Notes: generated by a model not told the origin, from the sequence alone. A stretch of DNA of 35,940 nt from Candidatus Nitrotoga sp. 1052 (GCF_927312905.1 NZ_CAKMHQ010000060.1:1-35940); one strand, 5' to 3'; shown: positions 24,997-33,710, counted from the first letter of the stretch. A program made the numbers and translations.

Positions 24997-26333
24997 GGTA
25001 CGGTTAACACTTGTGTGCTGTCGAATTGCGGCGGCGTAGTAAGCCGGTTCACCAGCAAGCTATCAGCGCCATCGACGCGCAAGCGCAACAGGTGGCTCCC
25101 CGCTGGCAATTGCACATACTTAAATTGAAGGGTGGCTGTCGGGACAGTAAATTTCTCTGGTGCCGCCTCATATCCGCCTGCATTGAGGCTTATTCGTTGA
25201 CCGGGCCGGGCTTGCGGAGCAAAAACAAGATTGATGGTTACACCGGAAGAGTCGCGTGTGGCACTGGAACTCACTACGTCGATGCGCGGTGCCAGGAACA
25301 GTGTAAGCGAATTGCTACTGCGTATTTCAGTCTCGCCGGGCCGTTGTAAAAGTGCAGTTACCTCCCATATACCCGCAGGCCAATCGATGTTGTCCTGAGC
25401 GGTATTAGGCAAGGTCACTGAAAAACTCTCTTCGTTTGCATTAGTACCGAAAGAGATATCAATCGGTGCCGTCAGGCTGGGATGCGCGAAACGCACGACA
25501 AGATTTGTTCCGCTGAGGTTGTAGCCTTGCAGTTTGATGGCGTCGCCGAGCCGCGCGGCTACCTGCTTGTTGGGCAGCTCTATGCCAGCGAGAATCGGGT
25601 AAGGAGGGGTAAGCCCAGCCACAGCAGTGATGCCACTTTCGTACCACGTATCTACATTTAGCGGATCGGGCTTTACCACAGGCCCCCGTGTAAGCACTGG
25701 CAGGGATGATCGTACTGATTGGGTCGATTCTATTAACACCACGCTGGCCATGTAGGCTGCGGTTGGACGCAAATGGCTTTGCGTGGCGGTCCAGAGCTTG
25801 GACATTTCTTCGGTGTTGAGATATTCCGGCGTGATTTTGATCAGCTCGATCTGGTTTTCAAGTCCAGAATCCGCCAAGGCTTTCAGCGCCGGCGGAAGCG
25901 CCGTACCACCTATCGGAGGCGATGGATCGAGTGCCTTACGAATAGCTTTGCGACTGAGTATAGGCATTTCGTGCAGAAGTTGCATGGCATAACCGAGCAA
26001 AATTTCGCCGTGCAGGTCTTCGCTGCCGTGAGCAGAAAGCAGGTAATGCAGGTTGAGAGCGAGCGGTGCGTTGAATAGTCGCTGGTTACCGGAGGTATCG
26101 AGCGTAGGAAGCCTTTCGTTGCGCCAACCACTGTTGGGCGTAACGTGGTACATGAACAGATTTAGTTGGGAGGACTCAGTGCCACCATTTGACGGTATCA
26201 CCCGGTCAGGTGGGCCAGCGGTTACCGAGACCGTAGCACCGAGAATGCCTGTTGCGTCGTTGTTGATCAGCCCGTCATTGAGCAGATCGCGCAACACTGC
26301 GGTCACCCCGGCAATGGCGAGAGCGCTGCTCAT
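24993..26333 (-). CDS. DUF4255 protein, tail terminator/cap (Pvc16-like)
   Basis: The N-terminal ~200 residues match DUF4255 (Pvc16_N): ALAIAGVTAVLRDLLNDG at the start, then LNLFMYHVTPNSGWRNE, PLALNLHYLLSAHGSEDLHG and LLGYAMQLLHEMPILSR. In Afp and PVC the corresponding protein caps the end of tube and sheath and stops growth. The C-terminal ~240 residues add beta-rich, immunoglobulin-like segments (for example NLVVRFAHPSLTAPIDISFG and IDVVSSSATRDSSGVTINL), which could decorate the cap. The 446-residue gene overlaps both neighbours by ATGA. Confidence 0.92.
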   Translation of the reverse strand: MSSALAIAGVTAVLRDLLNDGLINNDATGILGATVSVTAGPPDRVIPSNGGTESSQLNLFMYHVTPNSGWRNERLPTLDTSGNQRLFNAPLALNLHYLLSAHGSEDLHGEILLGYAMQLLHEMPILSRKAIRKALDPSPPIGGTALPPALKALADSGLENQIELIKITPEYLNTEEMSKLWTATQSHLRPTAAYMASVVLIESTQSVRSSLPVLTRGPVVKPDPLNVDTWYESGITAVAGLTPPYPILAGIELPNKQVAARLGDAIKLQGYNLSGTNLVVRFAHPSLTAPIDISFGTNANEESFSVTLPNTAQDNIDWPAGIWEVTALLQRPGETEIRSSNSLTLFLAPRIDVVSSSATRDSSGVTINLVFAPQARPGQRISLNAGGYEAAPEKFTVPTATLQFKYVQLPAGSHLLRLRVDGADSLLVNRLTTPPQFDSTQVLTVP

Positions 26334-27064
26334 GCTCCCCTCCCTCGGCGAGCAAGATATTCATCGAGCGACAACGGCTTGGCTGGCGTCGGAGCTTGGC
26401 GTTTTGGCGGTGGCGATTCATGCACGGCAGTGACTTCGATGCGGCCTATGCTCACATGCACCTCGGTGATTTCATCGACCTGACCCTGCCGACCGGAACC
26501 GCCGTGTTCGCCACGTTGCGCTGCCGCACTCGCATTCAAAGCCGAGGGACGTGCAGCATTCTTCAACGGCAAAAGTGGCGAAGGATAATTGCTGTCCGGG
26601 AGAGTTGCGGAATCATTCCCCGGGATACGCATTCCAATTCCATCTACCAAAACTGGAGGTTCGCCCGCAACCGTTTTTTCTATACTTGATTGCCGCAACA
26701 TCGCTTTCGCCGATGAGGATTGGCCACTGGGGCGGCCCGGCTTTGCATAAAACCCAGTGTCCGGTTGGACAACGACTACTTCCGGTAACAACGGTGCAAC
26801 TTCATTGTCGCGAGGTTGTGCGCCGATTTCCCTATACGTATTGACATGATGCTGTTCTTGCCTGGGCACAGGATTCCATGCCGCACCACTATTGCCCATA
26901 TGCTGTCGCTCATTACCAGCAGTATCCAATGCAGCAACTTGCCTGTCCGGTTCTGCCCTGTTTACCGGTGAAAAAGGGGGGGCGTATGGCGTGCGTGCTG
27001 CGGAACGCAGAGTATTTGTGCTTCCCATGGCCTGCGCGGCAAGCCGATGCAAAAACCCATTCAT
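26330..27064 (-). CDS. mostly disordered eCIS-locus protein
   Basis: The 244-residue protein starts with a short amphipathic segment, MNGFLHRLAAQAMG, followed by ~150 residues rich in Pro, Ser, Ala, Asn and Gln without predicted fold. It ends with a conserved-looking block containing EVHVSIGRIEVTAVHE, a proline-rich stretch and LSLDEYLARR. I recall the N- and C-terminal blocks as typical of unnamed genes next to DUF4255 genes in such loci. The function is unknown; a flexible linker with two binding ends is a reasonable reading. It overlaps both neighbours by ATGA. It is too short and lacks the helical pattern of a tape-measure protein. Confidence 0.75.
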   Translation of the reverse strand: MNGFLHRLAAQAMGSTNTLRSAARTPYAPPFSPVNRAEPDRQVAALDTAGNERQHMGNSGAAWNPVPRQEQHHVNTYREIGAQPRDNEVAPLLPEVVVVQPDTGFYAKPGRPSGQSSSAKAMLRQSSIEKTVAGEPPVLVDGIGMRIPGNDSATLPDSNYPSPLLPLKNAARPSALNASAAAQRGEHGGSGRQGQVDEITEVHVSIGRIEVTAVHESPPPKRQAPTPAKPLSLDEYLARRGRGA

Positions 27065-27801
27065 ACGCCCACCATGTCGAGATAAGCTGCACGCCGTTGG
27101 GGCGAGAGAGCGAATATTTCCGGTTCAGTCCAACCATATGCCTGGGCAAGGCTATGCACTTCGGCAAGCAAGGCTCGGGCACGCACATCGATTTCATCCC
27201 ACAACAACGTGCCGATATTGAAGTTTGCCAACCAACTGTGGCCACAATCCTCACAGCTAAGGGATAGGTTTATCTCAGCCGCAGGATCAAGTTCCTCCAT
27301 GGCCGCTTCGGCCTCGGCAAGCATATTTGCAAAAAAACCCGCATCAATTTTCTCAGGTCGGTCAAGGCAACATCTTTCCAGTAGCTTCACTGCCGCCGCA
27401 TTGATATCCTGCTCCCCGCTAACCGCCGCGAGGTCGCGGCTGCATGGTACGCGGAAGCGAAGACTGGAGACTTCAAACTCGGCTGGTGTAACTTTGAAAT
27501 CGCTGCTCGTCTCGTCCTCGTTGGTAGCAGCAAGTAGCTGCCCGGTATAGAGGGCGACTTCCATGCGTGTGCCGCAATGCTCGCAATCAATGCAGGCAAT
27601 AATGCGCGGTCCGAAGCAAGTTTCGCGCAGGCGTAATAGCACCCTGTTAATTGCTCCCAACGGCAGGTCTGGAAAACTGGAAGACGGTAAATCCGGCCGC
27701 GCCCAAGCGTAAAGCAACAATGCTCGGTCAATCGGATGCCGCGCGAGGCCGCGCTCCCACAGAGCGAGTATCTCCGCTTCGCCAGGAACTTGCATGTGCA
27801 T
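27061..27801 (-). CDS. cysteine-rich baseplate protein, T4 gp26-like
   Basis: The 246-residue protein carries two cysteine pairs that could bind zinc: CIDCEHCG near residue 73-80 and CEDCGHSW near 184-191. Between them are helices (LAEAEAAMEELDP), and the end reads YGWTEPEIFALSPQRRAAYL, the closing segment of T4 gp26-like and related baseplate or tail-assembly proteins. It lies directly after the tube gene, with its ATG overlapping the tube stop by one base (TGATG) and no good ribosome binding site, so translation is probably coupled. The family call is from pattern and place; a chaperone role in tube or baseplate assembly is the main alternative. Confidence 0.7.
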   Translation of the reverse strand: MHMQVPGEAEILALWERGLARHPIDRALLLYAWARPDLPSSSFPDLPLGAINRVLLRLRETCFGPRIIACIDCEHCGTRMEVALYTGQLLAATNEDETSSDFKVTPAEFEVSSLRFRVPCSRDLAAVSGEQDINAAAVKLLERCCLDRPEKIDAGFFANMLAEAEAAMEELDPAAEINLSLSCEDCGHSWLANFNIGTLLWDEIDVRARALLAEVHSLAQAYGWTEPEIFALSPQRRAAYLDMVGV

Positions 27802-28325
27802 CAGGCTGGTTCCGTAAAGCTGGGTTCGCTGGGCTCGGTTACATCGTAGTCGCGTTCCCAGCCCTCGTTTTCCAGCTTGATGTGCTGGATGGCCACCGCA
27901 TTCGCATTGGCATCGAGATCAGGCAAGGCCTGGTATTCGGACACCCAGCAACGATATACCTTGTAGGCAAGCGCAAGCTGGCCTGCCTCGTTATAGACCT
28001 CGATGATGAGATCCTTGCGGAAATCTTTCAGCGAGACCTCGGCGCCCAAACCGGAGCCGTAGTTCCAAACCTTGTTGGCCCACTTTTCAAATTCGGTGTC
28101 ATGGGTGACGCCGCGATCCAGCGTAATTGCCTCGAATTTGGTACGGCCGGGCGACTTGCGCGAAGTTGATGGATCGCCACCCTCCCGGTGTTCAACCAGT
28201 TCGGTGCTGCGCTTGATTGCGCCCACCTTGGAGATGCCCGCGACATAACGGCCATCCCATTTGACGCGGAATTTGAAATTTTTGTACGGATCAAAACGCT
28301 GTGCATTGACGGTGAATGTTGCCAT
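27801..28325 (-). CDS. inner tube protein (Pvc5-like, Hcp/gp19 fold)
   Basis: The 174-residue protein matches the tube family of eCIS and contractile tails: YKNFKFRVKWDGRYVAGISK at the start, RSTELVEHREGGDPSTSRKS and KFEAITLDRGVTHDTEFEKW in the middle and VEYNEAG-like, QHIKLENEGWERD near the end. These residues form the hexamer-building beta-barrel. It is encoded 22 bp after the sheath gene, with AGGAG before the ATG. PVC loci carry two or three tube genes; here I see one clear tube gene plus the initiator protein at 16908-17564. Confidence 0.95.
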   Translation of the reverse strand: MATFTVNAQRFDPYKNFKFRVKWDGRYVAGISKVGAIKRSTELVEHREGGDPSTSRKSPGRTKFEAITLDRGVTHDTEFEKWANKVWNYGSGLGAEVSLKDFRKDLIIEVYNEAGQLALAYKVYRCWVSEYQALPDLDANANAVAIQHIKLENEGWERDYDVTEPSEPSFTEPA

Positions 28326-28347
28326 GGATGTCTCCTAATTATCGGGG

Positions 28348-29931
28348 TCAGGATTGAATTTGGCCGGCGATCTGCTGCAGCTTGATCACCACGAATTCGG
28401 CAGGCTTGAGCGGCGCGAAGCCCACCACGATGTTGACGATGCCCAGATCAATGTCGTTCTGGGTGGTGGTTTCCCTGTCGCATTTGACAAAGTACGCCTC
28501 GCGCGGGCTGCGGCCCTGAAAGGCGCCTTGGCGAAACAGGTTCTGCATGAAGGCACCGAGATTGAGGCGTATCTGTGCCCAAAGCGGTTCATCGTTCGGT
28601 TCGAACACCACCCATTGCGAACCTCGGAACAGGCTTTCCTCGAGGAACAGCGCCGTGCGGCGCACCGGAAGGTATTTCCATTCCGAGGCAAGTTGGTCCG
28701 CGCCGCGCAAGGTGCGAGCACCCCATACAAGTCGGCCGGTGACCGGGAAGGAGCGCAGACAGTTGACTGCCAGTGGATTGAGTTGGCCATTTTCACCATC
28801 GGTAAGTTTTACCGTGAGTTCGACCACGCCATTAAGTGTGGCATCGTTACCGGCAGGGGCTTTCCACACGCCACGCTGGCCGTCGGTGCGCGCCATGATT
28901 CCGGCCACCGCACCGCAGGGGGCAAAGTCAGCCAAGCGGTTTTCCTGCAAAGGATCGGGCTGGCGAAGATAGGGAAAATACAGCGCCGCATTTGCGCTGC
29001 GGGCCAGGCCCCAACTGACGCTGTCCAGGCCGCTGGCGCCGGTAAGATCGGAGGGCTCGTCCCAGGCCATGAGAGGGTCGACGATGTACATGGCGCGCCG
29101 CGCAAGGCAATAGGCAGCGGCGGCGCTGCGGGTTTGAGAATTCACATCGCCGCCTGGTTCACGCGTCAGCGGCGGAACGCACAGCAAATTGAACAGGTCT
29201 GCCTTCTGCAGTGCCCATATCCCCTGTTTGGCAGCTTCCAGCGAGGCCAGTGATATCTGGTTGTCAGTGATGGCTGCCCCTTCATTGCCAGTCGCCGTGA
29301 ACGCGGTCGAGGAGGCATTGTCCAGCAGCGGATCGGCGCCGGCGGGCGGATTGCCATGAGCGGTGGGACGCAGCGCAGGCACGGTGCCGGGTGGTGTGAC
29401 GATCCGCACCAAATTGGACTCCTGTTCGAGCACCCGCGTGACAAAGCGCGCGTTATTGGGATCGGTGGAGAGGTTAAGAAAGCGCTCGGTCGTACCAGTA
29501 GCGGTGTCGCGCACCGAAAGATTGAACAAGCTGTTAGCAGGATCGGTGGGGAGATGAGGGCGGGTGTTGTAATCGATGCGAACCCGCAGCTTCTCGCCCC
29601 ACTTGCCGGGATTCGCAGCAACCAGGTTGAAGCCTACCGCCAAGGTGAGGGTGGCGGCTGCCGCGCCATTGTGAACGCGCACGATAAGGGCGTCGGTGCC
29701 GCCATTCTGGAAGAACTGTTGTAGAGCGTAGCTCAGGGTGCTGTCGCGCCACAGCCCGCCGAAACGCCGCTCAAATTCGCCAAAGCTTTGCACGCGCACC
29801 GGATCATTCACCGGGCCGCGCAGGGTGCGCCCGATGAAGGCGGTGATGGAGGTAGCCACACCGGTGACAGTGCGCACGCCACTGGGCACTTCTTCAATAT
29901 AGACGCCAGGGTAGGATAAGGTAACCGGCAT
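28348..29931 (-). CDS. contractile sheath protein (Pvc2-4-like)
   Basis: The 527-residue protein is a phage-type tail sheath. The N-terminus has the signature YPGVYIEEVPSGVRTVTGV with SITAFIGRTLRGP, and FQNGGTDALIVRV near residue 75-90. The C-terminal 130 residues form the conserved handshake domain, with WGARTLRGADQLASEWKYLP, RTALFLEESLFRGSQWVVFE and LRQGAFQGRSPREAYFVKCD-like sequence, ending in FVVIKLQQ. The middle part is the variable outer domain. AAAGGAGGAG lies just before the ATG. PVC and Afp encode three sheath paralogues, while this locus has one, as in simpler eCIS. Confidence 0.96.
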   Translation of the reverse strand: MPVTLSYPGVYIEEVPSGVRTVTGVATSITAFIGRTLRGPVNDPVRVQSFGEFERRFGGLWRDSTLSYALQQFFQNGGTDALIVRVHNGAAAATLTLAVGFNLVAANPGKWGEKLRVRIDYNTRPHLPTDPANSLFNLSVRDTATGTTERFLNLSTDPNNARFVTRVLEQESNLVRIVTPPGTVPALRPTAHGNPPAGADPLLDNASSTAFTATGNEGAAITDNQISLASLEAAKQGIWALQKADLFNLLCVPPLTREPGGDVNSQTRSAAAAYCLARRAMYIVDPLMAWDEPSDLTGASGLDSVSWGLARSANAALYFPYLRQPDPLQENRLADFAPCGAVAGIMARTDGQRGVWKAPAGNDATLNGVVELTVKLTDGENGQLNPLAVNCLRSFPVTGRLVWGARTLRGADQLASEWKYLPVRRTALFLEESLFRGSQWVVFEPNDEPLWAQIRLNLGAFMQNLFRQGAFQGRSPREAYFVKCDRETTTQNDIDLGIVNIVVGFAPLKPAEFVVIKLQQIAGQIQS

Positions 29932-29974
29932 GTTGCTCCTCCTTTAAAGTGATGGTTATGTTTATGGTACGGAT

Positions 29975-30340
29975 TTACGGCGTAGCGTCGCGTCCAAGCA
30001 GTATCTCGATGGTCGCGTCGGCGGCTGTGTTATTGGTGAAGGAAAGATTCGCCGCGCCGCCAAGCAAGCTTACTGCGCCTGCGCCGATCAACACGTGCGG
30101 GCTATCAAGCGCGACTACCTTGGCACCAACCTTATAGCTAAGATCAGCGTCCGGTACGGCCGGATTAATGACGAGCAGCGAGACAGTCCCGCTTGGCACC
30201 AGATTGACCTGCTGGGTCGCACCAGCTGTGATCGTCACCTTGATCTTGTCGTATGCTTCCACCTCCATAGTGTCTGAACCGGAGACGGACGGGCCGTTGA
30301 GTGCCTGCACTACAAAGTTCCAATTGATTTTTTCTGCCAT
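29975..30340 (-). CDS. small beta-rich protein at the head of the eCIS operon
   Basis: The 121-residue protein is predicted to be nearly all strands (for example SGSDTMEVEAYDKIKVTI, TVSLLVINPAVPDADLSYKV, AANLSFTNNTAADATIEILL) without signal peptide, cysteines or membrane segment. AGGGAGG lies before the ATG. It is the first gene of the run, 43 bp before the sheath gene. Loci of this type often begin with such a small unnamed gene. I infer a structural or decoration protein of the particle, but I do not know its function. Confidence 0.8.
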   Translation of the reverse strand: MAEKINWNFVVQALNGPSVSGSDTMEVEAYDKIKVTITAGATQQVNLVPSGTVSLLVINPAVPDADLSYKVGAKVVALDSPHVLIGAGAVSLLGGAANLSFTNNTAADATIEILLGRDATP

Positions 30341-30414
30341 GTGAACCTCCCTGAAGGTTTGGAATTGCTCATAAATTGGCTAACTTTCAGGTCTTGGGCT
30401 GATCACCCATCCTG

Positions 30415-30655
30415 TTACCAATCAAGAATCGTTGCTCGTTCTTCAGCACTCAACTGCCTGTACAGATTTTTGTTTTTACAAGCAAACACATTAATATTTT
30501 CAAGGTGTTGCGGTTGATTTTTGAGCGCACCCAGTAGATAAGTAATTCGTCATTTGCGCCGCATCCAACGTCAATTTAATAAAATCGTACATCTGCTTCA
30601 TCGCTAACTCTGTGCGGTAGCCAACATTAGAATGTGGGTCCGCGCCTGCCGCCAT
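30415..30655 (-). pseudogene. possible frameshifted small gene upstream of the eCIS operon
   Basis: Two minus-strand frames look protein-like and join near 30540. The first, from an ATG at 30655, reads GADPHSNVGYRTELAMKQMY and then TLDAAQMTNYL. The second continues with YLLGALKNQPQHLEN, then VFACKNKN, and ends with YRQLSAEERATILDW before a TAA at 30415. A one-base shift would make one ~80-residue protein. I know no family for it. The eCIS promoter must lie in or next to this stretch; TTGAAA (30498-30503) and TGTAAA (30475-30480), 17 bp apart, are a weak candidate. The rest of the gap up to 30908 shows no convincing gene. Confidence 0.3.
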
Positions 30656-30908
30656 CCGCGGCAGAACAAAGCGAATTTTTCATATCGCTACCGGAGGCCG
30701 CATGAGCTATTGGGCGCACTCGACCGCAAGAGGGTGAAATCAGGTAAAACGTATTAAGAATGGCAAGTTGAGCGGAACAGGTTGCTGCAAGGGCAACTTT
30801 TAGCGGTGGATTTTGGGTATGACGCGGAACAGGACCCGATGGCGCCGCTACGATCAGAGAGATATTTCCATAACAAGCAGATTCACAGCAGCCTCACCGG
30901 GCTTGTAA

Positions 30909-30966
30909 AACAAACGGTTCAGATTGTGGCTCGCTTCGCGATCACAATCTAACCTTATCGTTAGGT
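30909..30966 (-). other. attC-like integron recombination site
   Basis: Reading on the minus strand, directly after the stop of the membrane-protein gene, the site starts with ACCTAAC (R'' core, 30960-30966). It then forms an imperfect hairpin, GGTTAGATTGTG pairing with CACAATCTGAACC. That stem has one unpaired G, as is usual in attC sites, and a GCGAAGCG-type tip. The far end, GTTTGTT (30909-30915), departs from the GTTRRRY consensus. This is expected if the last cassette has joined non-cassette DNA or the site has drifted. Confidence 0.65.
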
Positions 30967-30977
30967 GCGATGTTCAT

Positions 30978-31436
30978 TTACCCCGCGCCGCCTGAAGGTT
31001 TGCGTGCCAGAAAAAACGCAATGACGATTCCTTCAACCAAGGAACCCAGCATCAATATAGTGAGTTCGAGGACATTCAGAAGGAGCGGCTCACCAAGCAA
31101 CGTGTTGTATATGAACCATTCCTGAAACAACCAATACATTAACCAAATCGTTAACCCCCAGAACAGTCCCTTTTTCAACCATGTTTTCCCGGGTATCGAG
31201 GGCATGAGAACGCTGAAAAGCCAAGCGTGGATGATGCTCAATATGACAAGGCCAGCGACCGAGACGGGTATGTTTCGTTTCGGGGTAATCTCTATAAAGA
31301 GCTGACTTTGCCATTCTGGGTTGTAAAGTATCGACTGGATCGGAGGGCTGGAAAATAAGGCGCCCAGCACCCCGTTACCTATAAAGCCACCCACGAGACC
31401 TGCGACCAGAATTTTCGCGACGCCGTTCTTTGTCAT
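30978..31436 (-). CDS. small integral membrane protein in an integron cassette
   Basis: From the ATG at 31436 the product is 152 residues with about four hydrophobic segments (for example ILVAGLVGGFIGNGVLGAL, VAGLVILSIIHAWLFSVLM, LFWGLTIWLMYWLF and LELTILMLGSLVEGIVIAFF) and a basic end. A longer frame reaches 31547, but the 31436 ATG overlaps the stop of the upstream TfoX-like gene by ATGA, so I chose it. The gene ends 11 bp before an attC-like site. I do not recognise a named family. With the TfoX-like gene it forms a two-gene cassette, which is less common than single-gene cassettes. Confidence 0.75.
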   Translation of the reverse strand: MTKNGVAKILVAGLVGGFIGNGVLGALFSSPPIQSILYNPEWQSQLFIEITPKRNIPVSVAGLVILSIIHAWLFSVLMPSIPGKTWLKKGLFWGLTIWLMYWLFQEWFIYNTLLGEPLLLNVLELTILMLGSLVEGIVIAFFLARKPSGGAG

Positions 31437-31789
31437 TTTTTCTTTCCTTTCGTGGTTTGTATTTGACTCACGAACTCTACAGAGGTACGGAAGATGTCTA
31501 TATCCTTTCGGTAGTCCGCCGACCTCGCACGATTTATTTGAATCCACTCACGCATTTTCGGTTTGCCAAGGGGCTGGAATGGGACAACATGTTTCTCAGA
31601 TAGAAGCTTGTTCGCGACCTCCTCAGGAACCTTGACTCCTACCCCTTGGCCGTAGATACAGGCGAATAGCTTTCCGTTTACATAGTAAGCGGCATAACCG
31701 AACATCTTTCCCTCTGCCACGCTTGGCATATTGAGCAACAAAGAATCGAGGATCGCCTTGTGACCGGATTCGACATTCGGTTTCAGCAT
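31433..31789 (-). CDS. TfoX N-terminal-like protein in an integron cassette
   Basis: The 118-residue protein has the TfoX/Sxy N-terminal pattern: VAEGKMFGYAAYYVNGKLFA, then GVGVKVPEEVANKLL and FQPLGKPKMREWIQI. Full TfoX proteins regulate competence, but short stand-alone members like this are common accessory genes with unknown roles. AAGGAG precedes the ATG. Upstream is the cassette start TTAGGTGCG, cut by the group II intron at 31813/31814. It shares an ATGA overlap with the following membrane-protein gene. Confidence 0.8.
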   Translation of the reverse strand: MLKPNVESGHKAILDSLLLNMPSVAEGKMFGYAAYYVNGKLFACIYGQGVGVKVPEEVANKLLSEKHVVPFQPLGKPKMREWIQINRARSADYRKDIDIFRTSVEFVSQIQTTKGKKK

Positions 31790-31853
31790 GCACAGAACTC
31801 CTTATCGCACCTAATCGGGATAGGAAGAAGCCTCACGACTCCTCCCTCCCACA

Positions 31854-31887
31854 CCACCGTGCGTACGGATCACGTACACGGCGGTTC
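31854..31887 (-). ncRNA. group II intron domain V
   Basis: This 34-nt hairpin on the minus strand runs from GAACCGCCGTG to CACGGTGG and has the length of a group II domain V. Its catalytic triad appears as CGC, the form known for class IIC, rather than AGC. It lies 40 bases before the intron 3' end, with the short domain VI between. It looks intact, so the ribozyme core may still fold. Confidence 0.85.
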
Positions 31888-31901
31888 GATGAATAAAATT
31901 C

Positions 31902-33242
31902 CTACTTTGCTGCAAGAGCAGGTAGCCCAATACTGCTGAAGTACCGCACCGGCAAAGCCAGCGCGAGCGCAGGGGTCTTCGATAGCCGCCAAGGCCCATG
32001 CGCAGACTTGCTGGTGTTCCATGCTTCACGCACGCTCACACCGCGTTTGCGCAGTTCCCGGTAGCCGGCTCGTCCCCATTGCTTCCAGATGTAACAGCGT
32101 AATTTGCGTCGTACCCATTTGTCTATCTCGCGCAGAGGGCTCATCACCTCGGCAATACCGAAGTACGCTTTCCATCCAAGCAGGGTTTCTCTCAGCTCTG
32201 CCACGATGTCGCTCAAACGGCGGCCTCATGTACGACGGGTCAGTTCGCGCACCCGCGCCTTGAGCTTGTCAATAGCTTTGTCCGCCACCTTGAGCAGGGC
32301 GCCATTGCGACTGACCGTAAATCCCAGAAACTTGCGTTTGGCTGGGCGGTCTACCGCGCTTTTCAGCGGATTCACTGTGAGCCGCAGTGATTTGCTGACA
32401 AAGCGACTTACGCTTGCCATGACCCGCTCTCCTGCGCGCAGGCTTTTGACCATGATGTTGCAGTCGTCAGCATAGCGCGCAAAGCGGTGGCCGCGCCGTT
32501 CCAGTTCCCAATCCAGTTCATCCAGCACGACGTTGGCTAACACCGGGGAGAGCGGTCCGCCTTGCGGTACGCCCATCGTTGTCGCTTCGGTATGTTCCCC
32601 CACGCAGACACCGGCCTTGAGGTAGCGGTTGATGAGTCGTAACAGATCGTGGTCGTGACAGCGGCTTTTGAGCCTGACCATCAACCGGTCATGATTGACT
32701 CGGTCAAAGAACGCTTGCAAGTCCATGTCCACCACCCATTTCCAGCCTTGCCGGATATGCGCTTGCACGTGACGCACGGCCTGGTGGGCCGAGCGTTGTG
32801 GGCGGAATCCGTAGCTGTGCGGGTGAAACTGGGGCTCCCATTGTGCGCTAATAATCTGCGCGATGGTTTGCTGGATGAATCGGTCTAACACCGTGGGAAT
32901 CCCCAAGGGTCGGGTTTTCCCATCTGCCTTTGGAATTTCTACGCGCCGCACTGGCTGGGGCACATAGGTGCCTGTCTTCAGTTGTGCGCGCAGCTTCGGC
33001 CAGTGGTGTCGGAGGTATTCTGGCAGGTCATCGACTGTCATGCCGTCGATGCCCAGCGCGCCTTTGTTCTGGCGTACTTGCTTGAGTGCGCGTCGCAGGT
33101 TTTCGCGTTCTAACACGCGCTCCAGCAACGCTTTGGGTTGAATCGACTCGGCATGCCCAGGCTCTCCAGAAACGGCTTCATCCTGCGCTGTACGCGCAGC
33201 CAACATAGGTTGGTTGTCAGATGCAATGCCTTCTCTCTTCAC
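31902..33242 (-). pseudogene. ltrA: group II intron reverse transcriptase/maturase with an in-frame TGA
   Basis: The frame starts at GTG 33242. It has the reverse transcriptase blocks: KADGKTRPLGIPTVLDRFIQ, HPHSYGFRPQRSAHQAV, VVDMDLQAFFDRVNHDRLM, GVPQGGPLSPVLANVVLDEL and the catalytic RYADD. At codon 339 (32226-32228) a TGA interrupts it. The same frame then continues with GRRLSDIVAELRETLLGWKAYFG, the maturase X domain, to a stop at 31902. A single C-to-T change in a CGA arginine codon explains the stop, so this is a nonsense mutation and not a frameshift. The truncated product keeps the polymerase but loses most of the maturase domain, which probably stops splicing and mobility unless help comes in trans. 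Confidence 0.85.
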
Positions 33243-33651
33243 TTGTCCGCCTTGTCATTCATCGTTCAGGCCTTCGGCGGTGCCACCCGCCTACTATGCC
33301 TTCTGCTGACTTCTCCATGGTATTCAGCGCCAATCTCTCAGCGCCCAGCTTCAATCTTCCGAAGCACCGGGGAGATCTCCCGGGGTAAGGCACGTCACTT
33401 TCGCTGCGCGAGCGCCGGATTTACAAAGTACATCCCAACCGCAGATGGAGGGCTTCGCGGTCACGTGCCCGCTCGCCCCGGATGTACCACGCCTCATATC
33501 CGGTTTTTGTTCATCGCCCCGCAGCTTTGGGTTCAGCTTCCTCCAGACCCTGCCTCGCGGCAACGCCCTTGCCGTTTCCCTAGCCTTCGGCTCTGCGAAA
33601 ACCTGGCTGGCGGACTTCCACCGCCATAGTTACGTGCCATGCCCGGCACAC

Positions 33652-33709
33652 ACGTGGAAGTAAGGGGCTGCGCGCTTCTGCGCAGTCCCGCTTGACGGTA
33701 GAGTTAGGT
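33652..33709 (-). other. left arm of an attC site split by the intron
   Basis: Directly after the stop of the cassette gene at 33711, the minus strand has ACCTAAC (R'', 33703-33709), then a stem GCGGGACTGCGC, a tip AGAA and GCGCGCAGCCCC, ending in CCACGT at the intron border. Together with TAGGTG at 31808-31813 the original site was about 64 bp with matching cores ACCTAAC and GTTAGGT. It belongs to the cassette whose gene lies at 33711-34184. Confidence 0.8.
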
Positions 33710-33710
33710 C

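Larger units (their letters stand above)
31814..33651 (-). mobile_element. group IIC-attC intron, 1838 bp
   Basis: The minus strand starts with GTGTGCCGGGCATGG at 33651, the usual class C group II intron start, and ends with CCTATCCCGAT at 31814. Between them are the 5' ribozyme domains (33243-33651, with no other gene), a reverse transcriptase gene and domain V. Removing it joins ...CCACGT to TAGGTGCG and rebuilds a perfect attC core GTTAGGT, which fixes both boundaries to the base. Insertion into attC stems is the known habit of the IIC-attC subgroup. The left-over attC arm lies at 33652-33709 and the right core half at 31808-31813. Confidence 0.88.

Noticed and set aside
1943-30340. Prophage or type VI secretion system
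   Set aside because: There is no capsid, portal, terminase, integrase or lysis gene, and no TssJLM membrane complex or ClpV. DUF4255, the Pvc15-like ATPase and eCIS_core genes point to an eCIS.
30758-30952. 64-codon plus-strand frame containing FGYDAEQDPMAPLRSE
   Set aside because: It lacks an early start codon and ribosome binding site, ends inside the attC-like hairpin and matches no family I know.
31902-33242. Frameshift in the intron reverse transcriptase
   Set aside because: Both halves are in the same frame; the break is a single TGA codon, not an insertion or deletion.
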